Below, piece after piece: positions 7,971 to 15,055 of a stretch of 42,080 nt of DNA. The notes below the pieces were generated by a model, which had not been told where the DNA came from, searched no databases, and saw only the letters and a list, made by a program, of their open reading frames with translations. The stretch comes from Ardenticatenaceae bacterium. Its GTDB lineage: Bacteria > Chloroflexota > Anaerolineae > Promineifilales > Promineifilaceae. Positions within the stretch are counted from its first letter, which is position 1, and every line of letters starts with the position of its first letter. A program made the translations under genes and the position numbers. Where the stretch lies: contig JASJCR010000064.1 in the NCBI GenBank assembly GCA_030065875.1, positions 1 through 42,080 of the forward strand, written 5' to 3'.

Positions 7971-8684
7971 ATGAGTGATTTAAGGTACAGTCGCATTTTG
8001 TTGAAATTGAGTGGAGAGAGCATGGCGGGTCCGGAAGGGTTTGGTATAAACCCGCAGCGAGCTTCAGAAGTGGCACAGGTGATCAGTGAAGTTTACCAGC
8101 TTGGGGCTCAGGTTGCCGTGGTCATTGGGGCGGGCAATTTGTGGCGCGGGACCATCGGGATGGAAATGGGGATGGATCGCACCACAGCAGACCACATGGG
8201 CATGATTGCTACGGTTATGAATTCCTTAGCTTTAAGGGACGCCCTCGAGCACTTGGATGTGCCGACCCGGGTACAAACCGCTTTTGAAATGAGAACCATT
8301 GCTGAGCCTTATATTCGTCTGCGAGCGATTCGCCACATGGAAAAGGGGCGAGTCGTTATTTTTGGCGGGGGAACGGGGAATCCCTATTTTACGACTGATT
8401 CGGCCGGAGCTTTGCGAGCGGTTGAAATCGGGGCCGAGATTTTGATTAAAGCCACAAAGGTCAACGGTATCTATGATTCGGACCCCATGAAAAATCCGGA
8501 TGCGGTTCGTTACGATACCCTGTCCTACATTGATGCCCTTAATTCCCGCCTCAAAGTGATGGACAGCACCGCCATTTCCCTCTGTATGGATAATGAAATG
8601 CCTATTGTTGTCTTAAATTTGTGGGAAAAGAACAGCGTTAAAAAGCTGGTTCAGGGGGAGTCAGTTGGAACGGTTGTCTGCTAA
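7971..8684 (+). CDS. pyrH: UMP kinase
   Basis: Phosphorylates UMP to UDP in pyrimidine nucleotide synthesis; a cytoplasmic hexamer of the amino-acid-kinase family. Visible are the N-terminal LLKLSGESMAG phosphate loop, VIGAGNLWRG, MDRTTADHMGMIAT, the UMP-site GNPYFTTDSAGALRA and VNGIYDSDP. At 237 residues it has normal length. The start is set at 7971, where GAAGGG lies four bases upstream and the family N-terminus begins; upstream in-frame codons give unrelated sequence. The tsf terminator ends 81 bp upstream, so a separate promoter is expected, but I could not identify one. The order rpsB-tsf-pyrH-frr is conserved in many bacteria. Confidence 0.96.
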   Translation: MSDLRYSRILLKLSGESMAGPEGFGINPQRASEVAQVISEVYQLGAQVAVVIGAGNLWRGTIGMEMGMDRTTADHMGMIATVMNSLALRDALEHLDVPTRVQTAFEMRTIAEPYIRLRAIRHMEKGRVVIFGGGTGNPYFTTDSAGALRAVEIGAEILIKATKVNGIYDSDPMKNPDAVRYDTLSYIDALNSRLKVMDSTAISLCMDNEMPIVVLNLWEKNSVKKLVQGESVGTVVC

Positions 8685-8707
8685 AAGAATTCCAACTATA
8701 GTATAAT
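8674..8707 (+). promoter_or_regulatory. Candidate promoter upstream of frr
   Basis: TTGTCT (8674-8679), a 17-base spacer and TATAGT (8697-8702), overlapping a perfect TATAAT (8702-8707). It lies across the end of pyrH. A transcript starting near 8710 would carry the 8732-8761 hairpin in its leader. Confidence 0.4.
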
Positions 8708-8731
8708 TAATGAAATAAGAATGAAAGGAGT

Positions 8732-8761
8732 AGGTGGTTGACCTTCCCCGGTCGACCGCCT
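8732..8761 (+). terminator. Hairpin between pyrH and frr
   Basis: A 12-bp stem (8732-8743 with 8750-8761, two G-U pairs) closed by a TTCCCC loop. TGTTTCC follows, so the T run is poor. It could be a partial terminator of pyrH or a leader structure for frr. Confidence 0.55.
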
Positions 8762-8817
8762 GTTTCCATGTTTGAATTTCATTTAACCGTATACTCACAG
8801 TTATAAAGGGGAAACTC

Positions 8818-9375
8818 ATGGTAAATGATATAATGGATGATGCTGAGCTGCGGATGATGGGAGCAATTTCCGCCTTAGAGGGTGATTTGAATTCTTATCG
8901 CACCGGCCGAGCTTCACCAACCCTGTTAGATCGCATCGTGGTGCATTTTTATGGCACCGATATGCGTCTGGTTGAATTGGCATCCATCTCCGTACCCGAA
9001 CCACAGCAGTTAGCTATTAAGCCGTATGACCAAAATGCGGTTTCAGCCATTGAACGCGCCATTTTAACTTCTGATTTGGGGTTAAATCCAAATAGCGATG
9101 GCAAAATTATTCGCTTAAATATCCCTCCATTGACGGAAGAGCGCCGCCGCGATTTGAGCCGCCAAGTTTCTCACCGTGTAGAAGAAGCACGCGTGGCGAT
9201 TCGCAACGTGCGCCGAGATGCCTTAAATCATTTGCGCCAATTGCAAAAAGATAAGGAGATCTCTGAAGACGAATTTTATCTAGCCCAAGACCGGTTGCAA
9301 GAGTTGACGGATCGCTACGTCGAAGACGCAGATTCCCATGGCAAAGCGAAAGAACAAGAAATTATGACCATATAG
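8818..9375 (+). CDS. frr: Ribosome recycling factor
   Basis: Splits the post-termination ribosome together with EF-G. The 185 residues match the family length. The signature stretch SYRTGRASPTLLDRIVV, then VPEPQQLAIKPYD and the C-terminal LPPLTEERRR-type helix segment (here IPPLTEERRRDLSRQ) are all present. AAGGGG precedes the ATG by six bases. The stop is 13 bp from uppS, which has its own GGAG, so the two are almost surely co-transcribed. Confidence 0.97.
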   Translation: MVNDIMDDAELRMMGAISALEGDLNSYRTGRASPTLLDRIVVHFYGTDMRLVELASISVPEPQQLAIKPYDQNAVSAIERAILTSDLGLNPNSDGKIIRLNIPPLTEERRRDLSRQVSHRVEEARVAIRNVRRDALNHLRQLQKDKEISEDEFYLAQDRLQELTDRYVEDADSHGKAKEQEIMTI

Positions 9376-9388
9376 GGAGAAAGTAAGC

Positions 9389-10117
9389 ATGATCCTCAAT
9401 AAACCCGATCTTGATGTCTCCGGACTCAAAATACCCCAACACGTGGCCATCATTATGGATGGCAACGGCCGTTGGGCAAAAAAGCGGCTCCTCCCTCGCC
9501 AGGCCGGCCATCGTGCCGGGGTTGAAAATTTAAGACGCGTGATCGATGCCTGTATTGAGTTTGGCATTGAAGTATTGACAATTTACGCCTTTTCTACCGA
9601 AAATTGGGGCCGGCCGGAGTCTGAAGTTCGCGGTTTAATGCGTATTTTCGCCCGTGTGTTGGATCAGGAAGTGTACGAACTTCACGATCAAGGTGTTCGG
9701 ATTTATCATCTGGGTGATCTCAACGGAATTGATAAAAACCTGCAGGATAAAGTACATCGGGCGATGGAATTAACCCGAAATAACGAGCGCCTCTTACTCA
9801 ACGTCGCGTTTAATTATGGGGGGCGGGCTGAAATTTTACATGCGATTCGCCAGCTTCTGGCTGATGGTGTTTCGCCTGAAGAGCTAAATGAGGACGTGTT
9901 TGGGCGGTACCTTTTTACATCAGGATTGCCAGATCCCGACCTGGTGATTCGTACCAGCGGGGAAAAAAGGATCAGCAACTTTTTAATTTGGCAGGCTGCC
10001 TATGCCGAGTTTTATCAAACCCCAATTTACTGGCCTGACTTTGATCGCGAGGCACTTTACGATGCCCTTTTAGCATATACCGGCCGGGACCGTCGGTATG
10101 GGTTGTTAAAGGATTAG
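9389..10117 (+). CDS. uppS: Polyprenyl (undecaprenyl) diphosphate synthase
   Basis: Cis-prenyltransferase that makes the C55 lipid carrier for peptidoglycan and other envelope glycans. The catalytic motif IIMDGNGRWA holds Asp24. YAFSTENWGRP and the C-terminal LPDPDLVIRTSGEKRISNF motif are complete. At 242 residues it has usual size. GGAGAAAG precedes the ATG. It is followed after 22 bp by cdsA, the usual partner; the dxr and rseP genes that often come next in other phyla are absent here. Confidence 0.96.
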   Translation: MILNKPDLDVSGLKIPQHVAIIMDGNGRWAKKRLLPRQAGHRAGVENLRRVIDACIEFGIEVLTIYAFSTENWGRPESEVRGLMRIFARVLDQEVYELHDQGVRIYHLGDLNGIDKNLQDKVHRAMELTRNNERLLLNVAFNYGGRAEILHAIRQLLADGVSPEELNEDVFGRYLFTSGLPDPDLVIRTSGEKRISNFLIWQAAYAEFYQTPIYWPDFDREALYDALLAYTGRDRRYGLLKD

Positions 10118-10139
10118 CGATCCCCAACGATCAAACCGC

Positions 10140-10940
10140 ATGTTTCGAACCCGCGCGCTTGTTGCGTTGTTATTAACCCCGGTTGCAGCCCTCACTATTT
10201 ACTTTGGGGGCTGGTTATTTTTTGCCGTCATCTCCCTAATTTTGTTAATTGGTGTTCATGAATATTGCAGCTTGATGAACGCCAATGGTTGGAAAATACC
10301 GATCGTCTTTATGATGGGTGGGGTGTTTATCGTTTTACTGACAACGATGGAGGTTCCCTATTTGTCCGCCGAGTTTGTTACCGCTTTATTTTTATTCTTG
10401 TCGTTGATTTATGCTGTAATATCTTACGAACGAGACGGTGGCGGCCATAAAACAGCGGAGTGGATGACCTTAATTGGTGGATTTGTCATATTTGGCTGGG
10501 TTGGCCGCCATATCATTTTGCTCCGCCAGCTCGAAGATGGTTTACTGTGGACTTTCACTTTTGTGGCAATTATCTGGATGTCAGATACGATGGCTTATCT
10601 GGTTGGCAGCCGAATTGGACGCCGTCAGATGACCCCCAAGCTAAGCCCTAAAAAAAGTGTTGAGGGGTATGTTAGCGGGATTGTGTTGGGAACGGCTGGC
10701 GCGGCCCTTTTTAAAATCTTGTTTTTACCAACTGTCCCCTGGGGGGGATTTTTTTTGTTGTCATTTGTTTTGACCCCGATTATTCCCGCGGGTGATTTGG
10801 GTTTTTCGATTTTGAAGCGAGAGGCCGGGCAGAAAGACGCCAGTCAGCTGATCCCGGGACACGGGGGGATCCTCGATCGTTTTGACACGATGATTTGGGG
10901 GTCAATGATCGCTTACTATCTGATTTTGTATTTACTTTGA
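10140..10940 (+). CDS. cdsA: Phosphatidate cytidylyltransferase
   Basis: Membrane enzyme that makes CDP-diacylglycerol from phosphatidate and CTP, the branch point for phospholipids. 266 mostly hydrophobic residues with about seven or eight helices. The C-terminal family signature is clear: FSILKREAGQKDASQ followed by IPGHGGILDRFD, including the metal-binding Asp residues. The start gives a typical FRTRALVALLLTPV membrane lead. No obvious ribosome-binding site precedes it, so translation may be coupled to uppS. Confidence 0.95.
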   Translation: MFRTRALVALLLTPVAALTIYFGGWLFFAVISLILLIGVHEYCSLMNANGWKIPIVFMMGGVFIVLLTTMEVPYLSAEFVTALFLFLSLIYAVISYERDGGGHKTAEWMTLIGGFVIFGWVGRHIILLRQLEDGLLWTFTFVAIIWMSDTMAYLVGSRIGRRQMTPKLSPKKSVEGYVSGIVLGTAGAALFKILFLPTVPWGGFFLLSFVLTPIIPAGDLGFSILKREAGQKDASQLIPGHGGILDRFDTMIWGSMIAYYLILYLL

Positions 10941-11067
10941 TGTAGAATGTAACCGTTCCAGTTTCTTACACTCTTGTGACCGGCTAATCATCGACAATTC
11001 CATTTCCATCAAATTGTGTCAGATCAAAAGTTTTTGGCGGCCGGTTCCATAATCAATTGATACCGTT

Positions 11068-12081
11068 ATGACCAACGACATGAAATTTACGCGGAAAATC
11101 GTCACGATTGAGCGTTTTATCCTTGAACATCAACCTGATTATGCCAGGGGCGATTTTACAAATCTACTGTACGATATCGCCATGGCGGCAAAAATGATTG
11201 CCAACAAAACCACCCGGGCCGGATTGGCCGATATTTTAGGGTCTGTTGGCAATACCAATGTGCAGGGAGAAGAGCAACAGCGGCTCGATGTTTATGCCGA
11301 TAAAACAATTTATCGCCTGGTAGATCATACCAATCGCGTCTGCGTGATGGCTTCTGAGGAGCATGAAGACATATTAGAAATTCCGCCTGAATTTCAAAAA
11401 GGGCGTTATGTTCTGGTCTATGACCCTCTCGATGGCTCATCAAATATTGACGTCAACATCAGTATCGGGACGATCTTTGGTGTTTTTAAATGTGTCGATT
11501 GGGCTCGCCGCGGCCGAGTTGAAGATTGTCTTCAGGCTGGAAATCAGCTTTTGGCGGCCGGGTATGTTTTGTATGGTTCCAGCACGATGCTGGTTTACAG
11601 CACCGGTCAAGGTGTACACGGCTTTACCCTCGATCCCCATATCGGAGAGTTCTTACTCTCTCACCCCAATATTCGTTTTCCGGAACCCCCTCAATATTAC
11701 AGCGTCAATCACGGCAATTTCAGCAAGTGGTCAGGCGGAACGCAAGATTTTGTCAGATGGCTGCACGGCGGCTATGGAGGTGACGACCCCCAACTTTCTG
11801 AACGATACATCGGATCTTTGGTAGCGGACTTTCACCGCAATTTACTGCGCGGCGGCGTCTTCTTATATCCGGGTGAAGAAAACAAACCGGAAGGGAAAAT
11901 TCGACTCCTTTACGAGGCGGCACCACTGGCCTTTTTGGCTCAACAGGCCGGTGGATTTGCCTCAAACGGCACCGAAAATGTAATGGATATTACTCCCCAG
12001 AATTTGCATCAGCGGACCCCCATCATTGTTGGTAATCGATGGCTCGTGCAGAAAGCTGAAGAATTTATTCGTCAAACATAA
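11068..12081 (+). CDS. fbp: Fructose-1,6-bisphosphatase, class I
   Basis: Hydrolyses fructose 1,6-bisphosphate to fructose 6-phosphate in gluconeogenesis and pentose-phosphate regeneration. The metal-site region ASEEHED (around 95-101) and the signature YDPLDGSSNIDVN (118-130) are intact, as are the substrate-contact region LLRGGVFLYPG and KIRLLYEAAPLAFL. The length of 337 residues is normal for class I. The ATG at 11068 lacks a clear ribosome-binding site and an in-frame ATG at 11080 is possible. It stands alone, 127 bp after cdsA. Transketolase and the glucanotransferase elsewhere in the window belong to the same broad carbon flow. Confidence 0.95.
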   Translation: MTNDMKFTRKIVTIERFILEHQPDYARGDFTNLLYDIAMAAKMIANKTTRAGLADILGSVGNTNVQGEEQQRLDVYADKTIYRLVDHTNRVCVMASEEHEDILEIPPEFQKGRYVLVYDPLDGSSNIDVNISIGTIFGVFKCVDWARRGRVEDCLQAGNQLLAAGYVLYGSSTMLVYSTGQGVHGFTLDPHIGEFLLSHPNIRFPEPPQYYSVNHGNFSKWSGGTQDFVRWLHGGYGGDDPQLSERYIGSLVADFHRNLLRGGVFLYPGEENKPEGKIRLLYEAAPLAFLAQQAGGFASNGTENVMDITPQNLHQRTPIIVGNRWLVQKAEEFIRQT

Positions 12082-12097
12082 AAAATATGAAATCAAA

Positions 12098-12126
12098 TTG
12101 ACGAATAAAGAGGTGCATGCTATACT
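12098..12126 (+). promoter_or_regulatory. Promoter upstream of rho
   Basis: TTGACG (12098-12103), exactly 17 bases, TATACT (12121-12126): five of six matches in each box. The predicted start is near 12133, leaving about 290 bases of leader before rho. Confidence 0.7.
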
Positions 12127-12131
12127 TCAAA

Positions 12132-12177
12132 CGCTCAATGGTTCCCATTGGGCGCTATGTCCCCCAGGCATTTTTTT
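12132..12177 (+). terminator. 5'-end hairpin and T tract in the rho leader
   Basis: CGCTCAATGG (12132-12141) pairs with CCATTGGGCG (12145-12154) with one G-U pair and a three-base loop. A run of seven T follows at 12171-12177. The gap of 16 bases between stem and T run is too long for a standard terminator; TGGG (12149-12152) with CCCA (12163-12166) offers an alternative weaker stem nearer the T run. It could be an attenuator of rho or a small RNA of about 45 bases. Confidence 0.4.
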
Positions 12178-12422
12178 AATTTAAATCACACACCTTCTTT
12201 GCTGAATGCATCATTATTGGTGATTAGAAATTTAATCTAACTCTATTCTTTATTTGGCCTGAATTGCTTCGGGGCGTCGATCAAATCCTACAAACAAAAA
12301 ATTCCAGTATAAAAATAATTTAAACAAGCGACAAAGATATAACAACTCTCGGTTCATTTGCAAATAGGACCTTTCCCCCCTTTGCTAACGATTGACAGGT
12401 CGCAAGATGAGTAAACACTGAT

Positions 12423-13712
12423 ATGGATAAAAAATTGGAATACGTTGAATTAGAAAAAAAGAAATTAAGCGAACTGCGTACAATCGCCAAAGACATGGGT
12501 GTTAGCGGTTTTAGTACGATGAAAAAAGGGGTGCTCGTTTACGAAGTGATGCGGGCCCAGGCTCGCGCCAACGGACTCGACTTTAGAGGCGGCGTTTTAG
12601 AAATCCTGTCTGAAGACAAACAACCGATTGGCTTTTTGCGCTCCGGAACAAATTATCGCCATGGAAGCCGCGATATTTATGTTTCTAATTCCCAAATACG
12701 CCGTTTGGGGTTGCGTAATGGCGATATGGTCATCGGCCAGGTTCGGGAGCCAAAAGACAACGAAAAATACTTCAGCTTAATCCGGGTGGAATCGGTTAGC
12801 GGTTTTGATCCCGAAGAGGCCAAGTCTCGCCCCTATTTTGAATCGCTCACGCCGATTTTTCCGGAAGAAAAGCTTAAATTAGAAACGACACCCAATATTA
12901 TTTCTACCCGCCTGATTGACCTGGTGGCGCCGATCGGCCGCGGGCAGCGTGGCCTGATCGTTTCTCCGCCAAAAGCCGGTAAAACAACCGTTCTCAAAGA
13001 AATCGCCAACGGCATATCTCAGAATTATCCAGAGGTTCATCTGATGGTTTGCCTGATCGGTGAGCGGCCGGAAGAAGTCACCGATATGGATCGCTCGGTT
13101 GAAGGGGAGGTGAGCAGCTCAACCTTTGATGAGCCGGTTCGCAATCACTGCCGCGTGGCCGAAATGGCCCTGGAGCGCGCCAAACGCCTGGTGGAATTTG
13201 GTCGCGATGTCGTCATTTTGCTTGACTCCATTACTCGATTGGCCCGGGCGTATAACCTGACCGTTCCCCCCAGCGGCCGGACTCTCTCCGGTGGTCTGGA
13301 TCCTACAGCGCTGTACCCGCCCAAACGGTTCTTTGGCGCTGCCCGTAATTTGGAATTTGGCGGCAGCCTGACCATTATCGGCACCACGCTGGTCGATACC
13401 GGCAGCCGGATGGACGACGTCATTTACGAGGAATTTAAAGGAACCGGCAACATGGAATTGATGCTGAGCCGCCGGATGCAGGAGCGTCGGATCTTCCCAG
13501 CCTTCGATATCGAGCGGTCCAGCACCCGCCGTGAAGAACTGCTGCTTTCTGGTGACGAGCTGAGCCGCGTGTACACGATGCGCCGTATGCTGGGGCATCT
13601 CATCGACACACCGGGATACGATATGGTCAGCGCCACCGATGCCATGATTTCACGGATTCGGGGCACCGACGACAACTACGAATTTCTGGAAACCTTGGTT
13701 AAAGATTTTTAG
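12423..13712 (+). CDS. rho: Transcription termination factor Rho
   Basis: Hexameric RNA helicase that ends transcription. The 429 residues hold an N-terminal helical Rho_N segment (about 12-50), the cold-shock-like RNA-binding domain (GFLRSGTNYR, about 55-125) and the RecA-type motor with Walker A PPKAGKTT (182-189), the LIGERPEEVTDM region and the Q/R-loop region. No large insertion interrupts the N-terminal domain, unlike actinobacterial forms. No ribosome-binding site is visible before the ATG; a four-codon frame ending one base upstream might couple translation. Rho commonly controls its own leader, and the long structured leader here is compatible with that. Confidence 0.97.
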   Translation: MDKKLEYVELEKKKLSELRTIAKDMGVSGFSTMKKGVLVYEVMRAQARANGLDFRGGVLEILSEDKQPIGFLRSGTNYRHGSRDIYVSNSQIRRLGLRNGDMVIGQVREPKDNEKYFSLIRVESVSGFDPEEAKSRPYFESLTPIFPEEKLKLETTPNIISTRLIDLVAPIGRGQRGLIVSPPKAGKTTVLKEIANGISQNYPEVHLMVCLIGERPEEVTDMDRSVEGEVSSSTFDEPVRNHCRVAEMALERAKRLVEFGRDVVILLDSITRLARAYNLTVPPSGRTLSGGLDPTALYPPKRFFGAARNLEFGGSLTIIGTTLVDTGSRMDDVIYEEFKGTGNMELMLSRRMQERRIFPAFDIERSSTRREELLLSGDELSRVYTMRRMLGHLIDTPGYDMVSATDAMISRIRGTDDNYEFLETLVKDF

Positions 13713-13729
13713 CCAGCGGATTTCTATCT

Positions 13730-13780
13730 AAAGAAGGGCGACTACAAAAATCTTAAAGATTTTTGTAGTCGCCCTTCTTT
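13730..13780. terminator. Bidirectional terminator: perfect 25-bp inverted repeat
   Basis: 13730-13754 and 13756-13780 are perfect reverse complements around a single A. The arms run AAAGAAGGGCGACTACAAAA and on to ATCTT. It lies between convergent rho and queA, nine bases before the queA stop codon. There is no long T run outside, but the stem itself carries A/T tracts, and it should serve both directions. Confidence 0.8.
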
Positions 13781-13789
13781 CATTTCCCC

Positions 13790-14896
13790 TCAAACAATCA
13801 ACATCGCATCGCCCAAAGACAAAAATCGATATTGCTCCTCAAGGGCGGCCTGATAGGCGCGCAGGATATTTTCGCGGCCGGCAAAAGCGGAAACCAACAT
13901 CATTAAGGTTGATTTTGGCATGTGAAAGTTGGTGATCATGACATCTACCGCGCGGAAGCGATATCCGGGATAGATAAATAAATCGGTGCGCCCTTCAAAA
14001 GCCACCACCGGTTTCCAGGGACACATGGCGGCCGTTTCACCGGAAGCGTCCCGCTGACTGATGGTTTTGAGCGAGCCTTCAACGCCGGCCGCGCGGAGAG
14101 CGGCCGATTCCAACGTGCGCACGGATGTCGTACCCACCGCGACCAACCGGCCCCCGGCCAGTTTGGCCCGGTTGATTCTCTCTGCGGCAGCCGCGGATAA
14201 CCTGGCCCACTCGGTGTGAATGGGATGGTTTTCAATTTGTTCGGTTTCAACCGGTTTAAATGTGTCCAGACCGATATGAAGCGTCACGTTCTCCAGGATA
14301 ACCCCCTTATCGCGAAGGGCAAGCAGCATGTCGGGCGTAAAGTGGAGACCGGCGGTTGGGGCCGCGGCCGACCCCGCCTGCTGGGCGTATACGGTCTGAT
14401 ACCTTTCGTTATCTTCCAGACGACGGTGGATGTAAGGGGGAAGAGGAACGTGACCGAGCTCTTCCAACCAATCCTCATTAGGAGCGTTGAACTGAATTTG
14501 GCGCAGGGGGCCGTCCAAGACCGCCGTGATTGTCCCTTTTATCGAAGTTGGCTGGTTATTTTGATCGTGGATTGTAATTTCACTGCCTTCTCGCAGGCGA
14601 CGCCCACCGACGAGTGCTTCCCAACAGCCTGGTTTAACCGCTTCGAGGAGCAGCAGCTCAACCCGGCCGCCGCTGGCTTTCTGACCATAAAGCCGGGCCG
14701 GTATGACGCGGCTGTTATTGGTGACCAGCACGTCGCCAGCTTTAAAGAAGTCGAGGATATCAGTAAATTGTTTGTGGCTGATTTGGCCACTTTCGCGTTC
14801 CAAGACGAGCAGGCGGCTTTGATCTCTGGAGGCCAGCGGTTTTTGGGCAATCCGCTCTTCAGGAAGGTGGTAATTAAATTGATCCAGGTGCAACAT
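13790..14896 (-). CDS. queA: S-adenosylmethionine:tRNA ribosyltransferase-isomerase
   Basis: Transfers and isomerises the ribose of S-adenosylmethionine onto 7-aminomethyl-7-deazaguanine in tRNA to form epoxyqueuosine. Signatures: an N-terminal FNYHLPEERIAQKPL, RDQSRLLVL, VTNNSRVIPARL, GSAAAPTAGLHFTP, HIGLDTFKPV and the C-terminal TNFHMPKSTLMMLVSAF. The start is set at 14896, giving 368 residues, because GGAG lies upstream at the right distance and the family begins here; an ATG 13 codons earlier is less likely. It converges on rho. No other queuosine genes are in the window. Confidence 0.95.
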   Translation of the reverse strand: MLHLDQFNYHLPEERIAQKPLASRDQSRLLVLERESGQISHKQFTDILDFFKAGDVLVTNNSRVIPARLYGQKASGGRVELLLLEAVKPGCWEALVGGRRLREGSEITIHDQNNQPTSIKGTITAVLDGPLRQIQFNAPNEDWLEELGHVPLPPYIHRRLEDNERYQTVYAQQAGSAAAPTAGLHFTPDMLLALRDKGVILENVTLHIGLDTFKPVETEQIENHPIHTEWARLSAAAAERINRAKLAGGRLVAVGTTSVRTLESAALRAAGVEGSLKTISQRDASGETAAMCPWKPVVAFEGRTDLFIYPGYRFRAVDVMITNFHMPKSTLMMLVSAFAGRENILRAYQAALEEQYRFLSLGDAMLIV

Positions 14897-15055
14897 GATG
14901 CTCTCCATATCGGTGCAAAATTGTACGCAAATCATAGGAGACCGGTCAACTTTCGGCCGTCATAATTTGTTAAAACATATGAAGTTAAAACAATCCAAAG
15001 AATTATCAGAAACGGTTGCCTTTTAATTCAATGAAACGCAAAATAGCGCGCAATC

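Larger units (their letters stand above)
12082..12422 (+). other. 341-bp gene-free rho leader region
   Basis: AT-rich DNA between fbp and rho. It holds a good promoter (12098-12126), a hairpin and T run at its predicted start (12132-12177), then about 230 bases with no clear stem or gene. A four-codon open frame (ATG at 12407, stop at 12421) ends one base before the rho ATG. Confidence 0.5.

Noticed and set aside
14216..14965. 249-codon open frame on the plus strand
   Set aside because: It lies wholly opposite queA, whose motifs are complete; an antisense shadow.
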